Origin: Peptoniphilus equinus
GTDB taxonomy: Bacteria > Bacillota > Clostridia > Tissierellales > Peptoniphilaceae
Reading direction: 5' to 3'
DNA length: 64,000 bases
Assembly (NCBI RefSeq): GCF_027921445.1
Contig: NZ_CP115667.1
Span: 1,240,001 to 1,304,000, forward strand
Shown here: positions 35,169 through 44,070 of the stretch, piece after piece
How positions within the stretch are numbered: the first letter of the stretch is position 1
Layout of the letters: every line of letters begins with the position of its first letter
Notes under the pieces: generated by a model
Told to the model about the DNA's origin: nothing
Databases searched by the model: none
The model's input: only the letters and a program-made list of their open reading frames with translations
Made by a program: the position numbers and the translations under genes

Positions 35169-37190
35169 CTAATTTAAGCCTTCATCTTTCTTGAATACGT
35201 CCATTAGTGCGGTTTTGAGGAGTTGGTGATCCGCTTGTTCCAAGTCGGGATCTGTCTTCAAAATAGCCTTGGCATCTTCGGCTGCAATTTTAAGTATCTT
35301 CACATCTCGCAGCACATCGGCAAAACGAAGACTCATTACCCCGGACTGCCGTGTGCCGAACAGTTCTCCGGCGCCGCGAAGCTTTAAATCCTCTTCCGCC
35401 ACATAAAATCCGTCCGTCGAGCCGGTGATCACTTTCATCCTCTCCCATGAAATGTCCGACGTACCGGCATTGTAAAGAATACAATAGCTCTTTTTAGCCC
35501 CGCGTCCCACACGGCCCCGAAGCTGGTGGAGCTGTGCCAAGCCGAAACGTTCCGCATTATAGACCATCATCACCGTGGCATTGGGGACGTTCACCCCCAC
35601 TTCAATGACCGTGGTGGCGACCATCACGTCCACGTCGCCTCCGGCAAACTGCGCCATGATCTCGGACTTCTCCTGAGGATTCATCTTACCGTGAAGCAGC
35701 GCCACACGATGGTGCTGAAACCGTTCCTTCAGAGTGTCATAGACCGTAGTGGCATCGTTTAAGTTGAGTACCCCTTCTTCAATGAGGGGACAGACAATGT
35801 ACGCTTGGCGCCCCTGATTCAGTTCGCCTTCGATAAAATCCAAAGCCTTGGGAATCATACCGGCGCTGATGGCTGTAGTGGTGATGGGGATGCGGCCTTT
35901 AGGCATAGTCTTAATTAACGAGATATCAAGATCCGCATAGAGCACTAAAGCAAGCGTCCGGGGAATAGGCGTCGCACTCATAACCAAGGTGTGTGACGGC
36001 GTCTTGGTCATAAGACTTTGCCGTTGACGCACTCCGAAACGATGTTGTTCGTCCGTGACAGTGAGGCCCAAGTTGTAAAACTGCACCCGTTCTTCTAAAA
36101 GCGCATGGGTGCCGATGAGTACATCCACCGCTCCCATTTCAATATCCGAGAGAATCCGCCTGCGGTTTTTCGCCGACGTGCTTCCTACGAGCAGTTCCAC
36201 CTTCATGCCGAAAGGTTCAAGAACACTGCGAAAGCTTTCCAAATGTTGTTTTGCCAAGATTTCCGTAGGCGCCATAATGGTGGACTGATAGCCGTTGATG
36301 GCGGCAATGACCATGGTGATAATGGCGACAATCGTCTTGCCGCTGCCTACATCCCCTTGAAGCAGGCGATTCATCTTTTTCCCGGAGGCGAGGTCTTTTT
36401 TGATCTCCTCAACAGCCTCCTGCTGTCCCTCAGTGAGCTCAAAACTGAGAGACGCGATAAAGTCATCCACCCGTTCATCGACTCGCATCGGCTTCATAAC
36501 CCGGACTTTATCCCGATTAAACCCGGTCTTTAACTGTAATAACAGCAGTTCTTCATAGGCCATGCGCTGTGTGGCTGCCATGAGTTCCGTGGGATTGTCG
36601 GGATGATGCAGAACGGCAAGCGCCTCGTTTTTCTCCTTGAGCCCGTACTTGTCGCGAAGTCCCTTAGGAATGGGATCGTCAAAGAGACGTGTCCCGAGGA
36701 GTGGGGCGATGAGTTTCGCAAGCTCGGTATTGGAAAGGCCGTGGGTAAGACTGTACTTAGGCACCAAAGTCCCAATGACTTTGCCCGCCCCGGCACGCTC
36801 CATCTTCGGCGACGCGATTTGAATTTGGTGCTTAAAACGGTTAATCTTGCCGTAGATGTCGTAGCGTCCTTTGATGTGAACGGACTTCTTCATAAACGGC
36901 GCATTGAAAAAAGTAATGCTGCACGTGCCGGTGCTGTCATGCGCTTCAAAGCTCAGCACATGTTTGCCTTTGATATAGCTGTCCCGTGTAATGCCGTCAA
37001 TAATGACAGATAACGTGGCCTTTTCTCCAACTTCGGCAGTGCTTACGGTTTTAAAATTTTGCGTGTCCTCATACCCGGTGGGGACATGGTAAAGCAAGTC
37101 TTCCACCGTGCTAAGACCCAGTGCACTGAGCTTCTGTGCCTTTTTAGGTCCCACACCCTTTAATGTGGTGAGGGCATCGGTTCGGTTCAT
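35169..37190 (-). CDS. recG: ATP-dependent DNA helicase RecG
   Basis: A 673-residue fork-reversal helicase. It has an N-terminal HhH-like start (TLKGVGPKKAQKLSALGLST), a wedge/OB domain (~60-160), then the helicase core: LLQGDVGSGKTIVA (~275-290), LAKQHLESF, DVLIGTHALLEE, DEQHRFGVRQR (DEQH box), VMSATPIPRTLAL, and motif VI QLRGRVGRG. I chose ATG 37190 with AAAGGCGGTGGGCG upstream over an upstream ATG at 37211 without a site. Confidence 0.96.
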   Translation of the reverse strand: MNRTDALTTLKGVGPKKAQKLSALGLSTVEDLLYHVPTGYEDTQNFKTVSTAEVGEKATLSVIIDGITRDSYIKGKHVLSFEAHDSTGTCSITFFNAPFMKKSVHIKGRYDIYGKINRFKHQIQIASPKMERAGAGKVIGTLVPKYSLTHGLSNTELAKLIAPLLGTRLFDDPIPKGLRDKYGLKEKNEALAVLHHPDNPTELMAATQRMAYEELLLLQLKTGFNRDKVRVMKPMRVDERVDDFIASLSFELTEGQQEAVEEIKKDLASGKKMNRLLQGDVGSGKTIVAIITMVIAAINGYQSTIMAPTEILAKQHLESFRSVLEPFGMKVELLVGSTSAKNRRRILSDIEMGAVDVLIGTHALLEERVQFYNLGLTVTDEQHRFGVRQRQSLMTKTPSHTLVMSATPIPRTLALVLYADLDISLIKTMPKGRIPITTTAISAGMIPKALDFIEGELNQGRQAYIVCPLIEEGVLNLNDATTVYDTLKERFQHHRVALLHGKMNPQEKSEIMAQFAGGDVDVMVATTVIEVGVNVPNATVMMVYNAERFGLAQLHQLRGRVGRGAKKSYCILYNAGTSDISWERMKVITGSTDGFYVAEEDLKLRGAGELFGTRQSGVMSLRFADVLRDVKILKIAAEDAKAILKTDPDLEQADHQLLKTALMDVFKKDEGLN

Positions 37191-37213
37191 CGCCCACCGC
37201 CTTTCCTTCATTC

Positions 37214-37244
37214 TAAAAAAGTAGAGAGCTTCCTCTCTACTTTA
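37214..37244 (-). terminator. Intrinsic terminator of the asp23-fakA unit
   Basis: AAAGTAGAGAG (37218-37228) pairs with 37233-37243. On the complement it is followed by TTTTTTAG. Confidence 0.82.
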
Positions 37245-37250
37245 GCCTCT

Positions 37251-38903
37251 TTATTCAACAGCAATAAGATAGTAATAAATTGGTTGCTTACCTTGAATCA
37301 GTTCCACATCCAGCTCGTCGAATTCCTCGGCGACAGCGTCTCGAAGAGCTTCACTGTCCTCCTCAGTCACATCGTCGCCCGCAAAAAGCGTGATGATGGA
37401 GTGTTCCTCCGTGACAAGATCACGAATCAAATCTCGTGTCACGGTATCAATATCCTTGCCGCTCGCTACAATTTCCTTCCCGCTTAAACCGATAATGTCA
37501 TCTTTTTCGATAACCTTGCCGTTCATCGTCGTATCCCGCACCGCATAAGTCACTTGGGCGGAAACCACATCCGCCATCTGAGAGGTCATGGTTTGTCGAT
37601 TCGTCTCAATATCAGCGCCATCATCAAACCCTAAAATAGCGCTGATACCTTGCGGCACCGTCTTAGACGGGATGACGATGACATCTTTAGCACTGATCTT
37701 CGCCGCCTGTTCCGCCGCCAAAATGATGTTGGAGTTGTTCGGCAACAAAATAACCTGATGCGCTCTGACACTGTCTATAGCCTTGAGGAAATCTTCAGTG
37801 GACGGATTCATGGTCTGTCCGCCTTCAACTACCCGCTCGACGCCGATGGACTGAAACATGTCCGTAATGCCGCTGCCCATGGATACTGCAATTAGGGCAT
37901 AGTTCTCATGGGGGCTGGTCGGCAAATGGGTCTCTTCTTCTCTCGCCGCTTCCACCTGCTCATCAGAAAACAACGTCTCAGCATGCTGAAAACGCATATT
38001 ATCAATCTTAATGTCTTGAAGCGGTCCGAGTTCCAAGGCGTGCTGCAGTGCAACGCCGGGTTCGTTGGTATGCACATGAACTTTGATGAGCTCCGTGCCG
38101 CCACCGCCTACGACCAGAAGGCAGTCCCCCAAAGGTGAGAGTTTCTTTTTAAAAGCTTCCAAATCATCGTAGTCCGTGTGAATGATGAACTCCGTGCAGT
38201 AGCCGTACTTGATGTCCTCATTGGCTTCGCTGAAAGAGACCTCTTTTTGAGCTTTCTTCTTTAAAATCTCATCGTCTTCTGAGGTGATGACTTCCCCTTT
38301 CAGGGCACGCAGCGCACCTTCAATGAGGATACACAGACCCTTGCCCCCTGCATCGACCACTCCGGCTTCTTTGAGCACCTTAAGCTTTTCCGGAGTCTTC
38401 GCGAGGGAGGCGTTCGCCGCCGCTAAAATCGCTTCAAGAAAGACTACTATATCCGTGTACTGCTTGTGATTTTTGACAGCGAAGTCGCTGAGCTCCCGCC
38501 CTACGGTGAGGATCGTGCCTTCCGTGGGTTTCATCACCGCATTGTATGTGGTCTCACTGGCTTTTCTTAAAGCAAAGGCCAGGCCTGCCACAGAGAGGTC
38601 GCTTTGGCCTTCACAGCCTTCAGAGAACCCTCGCAAAAATTGAGACAGTATGACGCCGCTGTTGCCTCGAGCTCCCATCAGAGAGCCTTTTGCACAGGCT
38701 TTGGACAACGACTCCGCCGTACGTTCGCCGACTGCTTCCACTTGTTTTAGGGCCGATTTCGAAGTGAGCGACATATTGGTTCCGGTGTCGCCATCCGGTA
38801 CGGGAAAGACATTCAGTGCATTGACTTCATCCTTGTGCAGCACCAAATAATTTACAGCACCATGAATGGCTTCATAGAACAAGTTCGGGTTTATTTTTTC
38901 CAT
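37251..38903 (-). CDS. fakA: Fatty acid kinase FakA-like (DhaL/DAK2 domain)
   Basis: A 550-residue protein of the YloV/FakA family, which binds ATP and phosphorylates FakB-bound fatty acids. The N-terminal DhaL domain (~1-200) has NVFPVPDGDTGTNMSLT (~26-42) with the Mg-binding aspartates, GARGNSGVILSQFLRGF (~78-94) and VDAGGKGLCILIEG (~185-198). The middle and C-terminal domains (~225-550) match the rest of the family. AGGAG precedes the ATG. It follows an Asp23/YloU gene by 14 nt, the standard pair. Confidence 0.93.
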   Translation of the reverse strand: MEKINPNLFYEAIHGAVNYLVLHKDEVNALNVFPVPDGDTGTNMSLTSKSALKQVEAVGERTAESLSKACAKGSLMGARGNSGVILSQFLRGFSEGCEGQSDLSVAGLAFALRKASETTYNAVMKPTEGTILTVGRELSDFAVKNHKQYTDIVVFLEAILAAANASLAKTPEKLKVLKEAGVVDAGGKGLCILIEGALRALKGEVITSEDDEILKKKAQKEVSFSEANEDIKYGYCTEFIIHTDYDDLEAFKKKLSPLGDCLLVVGGGGTELIKVHVHTNEPGVALQHALELGPLQDIKIDNMRFQHAETLFSDEQVEAAREEETHLPTSPHENYALIAVSMGSGITDMFQSIGVERVVEGGQTMNPSTEDFLKAIDSVRAHQVILLPNNSNIILAAEQAAKISAKDVIVIPSKTVPQGISAILGFDDGADIETNRQTMTSQMADVVSAQVTYAVRDTTMNGKVIEKDDIIGLSGKEIVASGKDIDTVTRDLIRDLVTEEHSIITLFAGDDVTEEDSEALRDAVAEEFDELDVELIQGKQPIYYYLIAVE

Positions 38904-38917
38904 AGTACGCTCCTACT

Positions 38918-39271
38918 TTACTCCGTTCGAATACCCTCAACTAAAACTTCAATAAAATCTACCGTCAGTCCTGTTAAGTTTTCTACATTAAATTTCACGC
39001 GATCCATTATATTATTTCCCACTGTGGAAATACGCACACCATATTCCAGCACCACATGGAGTGAAATGGTGAGTCGTCCTTCTTCAGTGTTGACTTTTAT
39101 ACCTTTAGACAGATTGTCAAAACGCAATATCTCTAAGAGTCCGTCAGCGGCGTTGGTGGATGCCATTCCCACAATGCCGTAGGATTCCATGGCGGAGATC
39201 CCGGCGATATTGGCGATGACACTGTTCTCAACGATGACGTTGCCCAGTTCATTGGTTATACTTTGTGCCAC
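38918..39271 (-). CDS. Asp23/Gls24 family protein (YloU-like)
   Basis: A 117-residue protein. The pattern GNVIVENSVIANIAGISAME, DGLLEIL, then TISLHVVLEYGVRISTVGNN is diagnostic for Asp23/Gls24/YloU. In Staphylococcus Asp23 lies under the membrane and affects envelope stress; YloU's role is unclear. I chose GTG 39271 because AGGAGGTGCAAT precedes it directly; a longer frame to 39346 has no site. It is cotranscribed with fakA. Confidence 0.9.
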   Translation of the reverse strand: MAQSITNELGNVIVENSVIANIAGISAMESYGIVGMASTNAADGLLEILRFDNLSKGIKVNTEEGRLTISLHVVLEYGVRISTVGNNIMDRVKFNVENLTGLTVDFIEVLVEGIRTE

Positions 39272-39422
39272 ATTGCACCTCCTAAAGTCATTTACATATA
39301 GATTTATTATACCACAGCCTTGGCTTTGTAAGAAGTGTACCCACAAAAACCTCCCCTATCTCACTTGAAATCAGACTCTGCCGGGAGTCTGACAAACAAT
39401 TTGTAAATTTGTAAAATAACAT

Positions 39423-39452
39423 TTGCATTTTACGCCTTGGGTATGGTAGAAT
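39423..39452 (+). promoter_or_regulatory. rpmB promoter
   Basis: TTGCAT (39423-39428), an 18-nt spacer and TAGAAT (39447-39452), 40 nt before the rpmB ATG. Confidence 0.6.
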
Positions 39453-39492
39453 AAACGAGTTATATGAACAGGATATCGAAGGAGGTGGCACT

Positions 39493-39687
39493 ATGTCAAA
39501 GAAATGTGAATACTGTGGTAAAACGAAGACTTTTGGAAATACTATTTCTTTCTCTCACAAACGTGGAAATAGAAGTTTCTCACCTAACCTTCGTCGTGTT
39601 AAGGTTAACAAAGATGGCGTTGTCAAACGCGCTTATGTCTGCACAAGATGCCTTAGAACTGAAGGTCTCGTAGAAAGAGCTCAATAA
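39493..39687 (+). CDS. rpmB: 50S ribosomal protein L28
   Basis: A 64-residue L28. It begins MSKKCEYCGKTKTFGNTISF; the two CxxC pairs (Cys5/Cys8 and CTRCL near 54) make it the zinc-binding form. SHKRGNRSFSPNLRRVKVN is the family core. GAAGGAGG precedes the ATG. It stands alone and is followed 21 nt later by tRNA-Phe. It is divergent from asp23-fakA, a classic Firmicutes arrangement. Confidence 0.97.
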   Translation: MSKKCEYCGKTKTFGNTISFSHKRGNRSFSPNLRRVKVNKDGVVKRAYVCTRCLRTEGLVERAQ

Positions 39688-39708
39688 TAGGGACGTATTG
39701 TCCCACTT

Positions 39709-39784
<76 letters not shown>

Positions 39785-39788
39785 CATG

Positions 39789-39818
39789 AGAACACCGTAG
39801 GGTGTTCTTTTTTTTTTG
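39789..39818 (+). terminator. Intrinsic terminator after tRNA-Phe
   Basis: GAACACC (39790-39796) pairs with GGTGTTC (39801-39807), followed by ten T. Confidence 0.9.
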
Positions 39819-39860
39819 CATTTTAAAACCTCTTCACACCGTCGTGTCAAGAGGTTGCTT

Positions 39861-40475
39861 TCAGCGCCAGGTAAGATGATCATAACCCGGCTTTTGAACT
39901 TTGGAATTGATAAGGTAGCGATTCGCCACCAGCTCCAACATCGGGCGGTCGGCCTTATACGAATCGGAAAAGGCCATCGACCTATCGTAGTCGATCGTCA
40001 GGCCTTTGGATTTTAAATGTGCCTGAATTCGCCGCACTTTTTCATAACCTTTGTTGTTCGTCCCTTCAATGCGATAGTAACTGTCGAGGTCAGTGCCGAT
40101 AATCACGTCGAAGTCCAGATACTTGGCGAAATATTTTAAATAATTAATTGGCGATGCGGAGACCAACATTTTATACTCCACATCCAAAGCCTTTAACGCC
40201 GCCACGCCGTCGTGAAGCATATGATTCCCATAGACGTAGTCCGCAAAGGCCTCCAGTTCCCCTTCCGAGAAGTGACGCAGAATTTGCACCATGTCCCCTT
40301 TAAAGGCATTGAAGTCGCCCTTGTGAATATACGAGAGGCCACCGCGTGCCACACCGCCCACACAGGACAGTACGTCACGCCGCCGCTTCGTGCGAAAGAA
40401 ATAGCGCCAGAGGATGGCCATGGTGTCTTCCGTAGTCAATGTTTTATCAAAGTCAAATAATGCCAGTCGTGTCAT
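39861..40475 (-). CDS. HAD-superfamily (IB) phosphatase
   Basis: A 204-residue SerB/HAD-IB-type phosphatase. Motif I is FDFDKTLTTEDT (Asp nucleophile at ~6), with motif II Ser in MLVSASPINYL (~100), then the helix-rich cap and motif III/IV in DRSMAFSDSYKADRPML (~172-188). Substrate unknown; lipid or serine phosphates are typical. I chose ATG 40475 with AAAGGAGACACC upstream. It diverges from dinB. Confidence 0.88.
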   Translation of the reverse strand: MTRLALFDFDKTLTTEDTMAILWRYFFRTKRRRDVLSCVGGVARGGLSYIHKGDFNAFKGDMVQILRHFSEGELEAFADYVYGNHMLHDGVAALKALDVEYKMLVSASPINYLKYFAKYLDFDVIIGTDLDSYYRIEGTNNKGYEKVRRIQAHLKSKGLTIDYDRSMAFSDSYKADRPMLELVANRYLINSKVQKPGYDHLTWR

Positions 40476-40496
40476 GGTGTCTCCTTTTCTTTCGTG

Positions 40497-40525
40497 TTGA
40501 GAAGTCAAACCGCTTCTGATACAAT
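40497..40525 (+). promoter_or_regulatory. dinB: dinB promoter
   Basis: TTGAGA (40497-40502), a 17-nt spacer and TACAAT (40520-40525). The expected start of transcription (~40532) coincides with the ATG, so the mRNA may be leaderless. Confidence 0.6.
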
Positions 40526-40531
40526 ACTGTC

Positions 40532-41584
40532 ATGAACATACATTCGGATTCTGATACGTTACCTATTATTCATATGGATATCGACGCCTTTTTTGCCGCC
40601 GTTGAAGAGTTGGATGACCCCACCCTCAAAGGCAAGGCGGTAGTTGTCGCAGGACGCTCCGAGCGAGGTATCATCACCACGGCAAACTATGAGGCGCGCA
40701 AGTTCGGACTTCATTCCGCCATGCCCCTTTTTATGGCACGAAACCTCTGCCCCGACCTCACCGTAGTCCCCGGCCATCGAAGCCGCTACCTGGAAAAATC
40801 CAAGGAAGTTTTCCAAGTTCTTCGCCGCTTTTCTCCCACCGTTGAAAAAGTCTCCATTGACGAGTGCTATCTTTTGGTCCGTGACGGTGAAGCAGTTGCG
40901 CCGGCCATTCAAAGGGCCGTATATGATGCTACGGGACTCAGTGTGAGCTGCGGTGTAAGCTACAACAAATTTCTCGCAAAGCTCGCCAGTGATTGGAACA
41001 AACCCCATGGTCTCAAAGTGATCACTCCGGCGGACGTGCCGGATATCTTGCGGCCGTTGGACATTAAAAAGGTCCACGGTCTCGGCGGCAAGTCCCAAGA
41101 TCGTCTGCGGGAACTTGGGATCAACACCATTGATGAGCTCCTGACTTTGGATTTGCCCTTTTTAGAGCACCTCTTCGGTAAAATGGGCCGGGACATTTAC
41201 CATCGTATTCGCGGCGTCGATCCTCGGCCGGTGACTCCGGTTCGCGCTATGAAGTCCACAGGTGTGGAGCGCACATTCATGCCCACACGTGACCGAGCTT
41301 TTCTTAGACAACAGCTGATACGCTATGCCGAAGAACTGGACATGGATCTCAACGGCAAACATCTCGTCCCTCAGACTTTAACTCTGAAGCTCAAAGACCA
41401 CACCTTTAAAACGATAACACGCTCAAAGACCTACTTAAGTCCCATCTATACCGTTTCGGACCTTGTTGAGAAGAGCTTGGCACTCTTTGACGAACACTAC
41501 CACGGGGAGAAACTTCGCCTCATCGGTATTACTGCAAGCAACTTCACCGAGCCGGACCATGTGCAGCTGAACTTTTTATCCTAA
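40532..41584 (+). CDS. dinB: DNA polymerase IV (Y family)
   Basis: A 350-residue translesion polymerase. Motifs: HMDIDAFFAAVEELDDP (~14-30), TANYEARKFGLHSAMPL (~50-66), VEKVSIDECYLLV (catalytic DE, ~105-117), then the HhH thumb LGGKSQDRLRELGINTIDEL and the little-finger domain to the end. The family often carries a C-terminal beta-clamp motif, but I cannot point to one; the protein ends HVQLNFLS. There is no clear ribosome site before ATG 40532; an inner Met is possible but would cut into the fold. Overlaps the converging lrgB by 9 nt. Confidence 0.95.
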   Translation: MNIHSDSDTLPIIHMDIDAFFAAVEELDDPTLKGKAVVVAGRSERGIITTANYEARKFGLHSAMPLFMARNLCPDLTVVPGHRSRYLEKSKEVFQVLRRFSPTVEKVSIDECYLLVRDGEAVAPAIQRAVYDATGLSVSCGVSYNKFLAKLASDWNKPHGLKVITPADVPDILRPLDIKKVHGLGGKSQDRLRELGINTIDELLTLDLPFLEHLFGKMGRDIYHRIRGVDPRPVTPVRAMKSTGVERTFMPTRDRAFLRQQLIRYAEELDMDLNGKHLVPQTLTLKLKDHTFKTITRSKTYLSPIYTVSDLVEKSLALFDEHYHGEKLRLIGITASNFTEPDHVQLNFLS

Positions 41585-42277
41585 CCAGTGCACTACGATC
41601 ATGACGAGGGGCATCACCACCACCGTCACCAATCCTGCAATGGCGATGGACAGTCCGCTCATTGCACCTTCCACTTCACCCATCTCCTGAGCTTTTGACG
41701 TGCCCACGGCGTGAGACGCTGTGCCGATGGCTACGCCTTTGGCTACAGGATGGGTGATTTTTAATGCCTTTAACAGCACCGGACCGAGAACAGCTCCGGT
41801 AATCCCTGTCACCATCACAGCAATGACGGCTAGGGTGCCGTTGCCCTGATACTGCTCCGACAACGGCATGGCGATAGCTGTCGTCACGGAATGAGGCAGC
41901 ACGGACGTGGTAAGAAGCTCACTCAATCCAAAGGCTTTAGCAAGTATCACGGTACTGGCAAGGGCCGTGACGGAGCCCACGACAATGCCTACCAAAATAG
42001 GCACGACATCTTTTTTCAGCACAGACAAATTTTTGTACAGTTCCACCATCAGACTCACTGTCGCCGGCGCCACGAGAAAGGAAATATACTTGGCACCGTT
42101 GTTATAGGTATCGAAATCCACATCCAACACCACCAAGGCAAGGATAGTAAACGCAATGCCTAAAAGCAGCGGATTGACCAGTGGCGAACGCACACGCTTG
42201 GCGATGCCAAGGCCCAGAAGATACGCTCCGCAGGAGAGCAGAATGCCGAAATACACCGTATCAATAAAGGGTCTCAT
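41576..42277 (-). CDS. lrgB: LrgB-family protein
   Basis: A 233-residue membrane protein with about seven helices. Family motifs VTTAIAMPLSEQYQGNGTLA (~130-150) and GTASHAVGTSKAQEMGEVEG (~180-200) are plain. With LrgA it controls murein hydrolase activity and, in other bacteria, transports metabolites such as pyruvate. AAGGAGGCTCTC precedes the ATG, which overlaps the lrgA stop. Confidence 0.93.
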   Translation of the reverse strand: MRPFIDTVYFGILLSCGAYLLGLGIAKRVRSPLVNPLLLGIAFTILALVVLDVDFDTYNNGAKYISFLVAPATVSLMVELYKNLSVLKKDVVPILVGIVVGSVTALASTVILAKAFGLSELLTTSVLPHSVTTAIAMPLSEQYQGNGTLAVIAVMVTGITGAVLGPVLLKALKITHPVAKGVAIGTASHAVGTSKAQEMGEVEGAMSGLSIAIAGLVTVVVMPLVMIVVHWLG

Positions 42278-42615
42278 GAGAGCCTCCTTATCACCCTGTC
42301 GACCACCAGCGCCGTCACCGACAAGGTGATGACGGTGGAGAGAATGAGGAGCACGACAATGTGTACCACCTTGCCGTCCATGGTGTGATACTCATTCATA
42401 ATTTCAACTCCCGCCGGCAGAAAATAGAAGGCAAAGTATTTTAAAAGTCCTGACGAAGCCTGCTCCACCTCATCCACAGGCAGAATTTTGAAGTACAGAG
42501 CACTGAATAGAAAGAGCATGCCCCACACCACCATGGGAATGGGCGTGCTAAGCACCACATTCACCATATGTCCCATAAACAGACAGACCGTCAGCACAAA
42601 AAACTGTTGGATCAA
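42274..42615 (-). CDS. lrgA: LrgA/CidA-family holin-like protein
   Basis: A 113-residue protein with four membrane helices and the family pattern TPIPMVVWGMLFLFSALYF (~24-42) and YFAFYFLPAGVEIM (~65-78). It works with LrgB. The likely start is TTG 42615, 8 nt after GAGGTGAT; no ATG lies nearby. It forms a two-gene operon with lrgB. Confidence 0.9.
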   Translation of the reverse strand: MIQQFFVLTVCLFMGHMVNVVLSTPIPMVVWGMLFLFSALYFKILPVDEVEQASSGLLKYFAFYFLPAGVEIMNEYHTMDGKVVHIVVLLILSTVITLSVTALVVDRVIRRLS

Positions 42616-42663
42616 CTTAAATCACCTCTTGTCCATTATAGCTTACAATCCGACCCTGAATAC

Positions 42664-42694
42664 AAAAAAGATTCCCGAAATGAGAATCTTTTGT
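42664..42694 (-). terminator. Intrinsic terminator after the C39-like gene
   Basis: AAAAGATTC (42666-42674) pairs with GAATCTTTT (42684-42692). On the complement it is followed by TTTTTTG. Confidence 0.8.
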
Positions 42695-42698
42695 CCAT

Positions 42699-43343
42699 TT
42701 ATTCAGCTTTGAAGCTCAGCGTGTTGTACGAGCACACCCCTGAAGAGAGTAAACTGTGGTCAAAGGCATTGTAGTCAATATAGGCCGGCATGCGGCGCCA
42801 GCCGTCATAGATCTCAATCACCTTTATCGTCAAGCCGCGCCAACGATACATCCGGTATCCGCTCACAGTGACCGTGTGATTGCGATACTTGCCGAAGGCG
42901 ATGGACATGATCAGCGGTCGGTTGAGATCAATCTCCCTCTTGAGCGGGTTGTAGAAGTTGCCGAAATAGTGGCCTTGAGACCTCACCGCCACACGATAGT
43001 GCCCGTAGTAGTCTCGAAGGATATTGTCAATTTTCGTGGGCATGGTGCCATAGTCTTCACTAAACCCATAGCTCCTCGCAATGGCATAGATCTGAGCATA
43101 CACCGCATCGTCGTCATGGGCATCCTCCTTGTCGTGATAATTGATCAGACGTGTCATCGCCACCAGTGAGCAGTTATTTTTGCTCCTGACAAAATCTGTC
43201 TGTAAAAAATCCTTCAAATCCAGCGACTTGGCCGCCGTCATCACCGCGCCCGGATACGTGGCCTCCATGTAGCGCTCCAAATCCGCTACAGCGTAGTTGT
43301 TCAGCTTTGCTTCCAATGCTTTAAACGTGCCAGGTTTTATCAT
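42699..43343 (-). CDS. C39-like cysteine-peptidase-fold protein
   Basis: A 214-residue soluble protein. KNNCSLVAMTRLINYH (~55-70) looks like the catalytic Cys helix, and YRNHTVTVSGYRMY (~153-166) the catalytic His strand of C39/papain-like folds, with GTMPTKIDNILRDYYGHY between. No signal peptide is present, so it is probably cytoplasmic or exported another way. It follows the TIGR03915 gene by 4 nt, so the three minus-strand genes 45296-42699 form one operon. Activity is inferred from fold only. Confidence 0.65.
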   Translation of the reverse strand: MIKPGTFKALEAKLNNYAVADLERYMEATYPGAVMTAAKSLDLKDFLQTDFVRSKNNCSLVAMTRLINYHDKEDAHDDDAVYAQIYAIARSYGFSEDYGTMPTKIDNILRDYYGHYRVAVRSQGHYFGNFYNPLKREIDLNRPLIMSIAFGKYRNHTVTVSGYRMYRWRGLTIKVIEIYDGWRRMPAYIDYNAFDHSLLSSGVCSYNTLSFKAE

Positions 43344-43347
43344 GATA

Positions 43348-44070
43348 TCATCCTTTTTTCTCAGGTAGGTAGCGCCAATAGCGCTTAGGCATATTGGACT
43401 GCATCAAGTTGGGGTTGTACCGCGCCGGAATGGCAACCGTATCGTAAAAATTTTTCCAAAGCTTTTGAAAAGCCTGTTCACTCGCACCGATCTCAACGGC
43501 AAGCTCCGCCACATGAAGAATCTCACACCGTCCTTCGGCATAACACGCCGCCTTGCTACGCCGAACATCGTGAATGAGAAACGACTCGTTAGGCATACGC
43601 CGTATAAAGTGAGGTGTTACATAAACGAGCAGGTCATTCTCCGGCTCAAAAGGCGCATAAAGTACGCCGTCCTGTATGACCATGAAGCGCAGAAGTCCCT
43701 TATAGCTGTGGGCTTCAGCTGTATAGTTCTTTACTATCTCCCGGTACCGTATCGCCCCGTGCTCGGCGGACTGAAGATACTGCGGACCGTGGTGGTAGAG
43801 ACCATAGATGACTTGCCCGATGGTGTCATCCTTGTCCTCAAACTTCGAGAGAAAAATTTTATGCAAGTCGGTGAGAACTGCTTTGCCGAAGCGTCCTTCC
43901 ACGCCTTGGGCCACTCTTTTGGCCTTGTCAAAATCCGTCGTCACCTTGATGGTCTCAAAGAAATCCAACTGCCCGCCGTCCACGCCGATATGGACGGCGT
44001 CTAACACTTTATACCCATCAAAGACCACCGTGAGCAAGCCTTCAAAGGTGCCGTCGTAGAGGTACTTCAA
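43348..44070 (-). CDS. TIGR03915-family putative DNA repair protein
   Basis: A 240-residue protein of the family paired with a radical SAM protein of TIGR03916. Typical patterns: YLYDGTFEGLLTVVFDGY at the start, LLRFMVIQDGVLYAPFEPEN (~115-134), LVYVTPHFIRRMPNESFLIH (~138-157), and KLWKNFYDTVAIPARYNP with RYWRYLPE at the end. The family is annotated as putative DNA metabolism or repair; its chemistry is unknown. Its ATG overlaps the stop of the upstream partner (ATGA). Confidence 0.88.
   Translation of the reverse strand: MKYLYDGTFEGLLTVVFDGYKVLDAVHIGVDGGQLDFFETIKVTTDFDKAKRVAQGVEGRFGKAVLTDLHKIFLSKFEDKDDTIGQVIYGLYHHGPQYLQSAEHGAIRYREIVKNYTAEAHSYKGLLRFMVIQDGVLYAPFEPENDLLVYVTPHFIRRMPNESFLIHDVRRSKAACYAEGRCEILHVAELAVEIGASEQAFQKLWKNFYDTVAIPARYNPNLMQSNMPKRYWRYLPEKKG

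Noticed and set aside
42756-44004. Long plus-strand frames antisense to the C39-like and TIGR03915 genes
   Set aside because: Shadow frames caused by codon bias of the real minus-strand genes.
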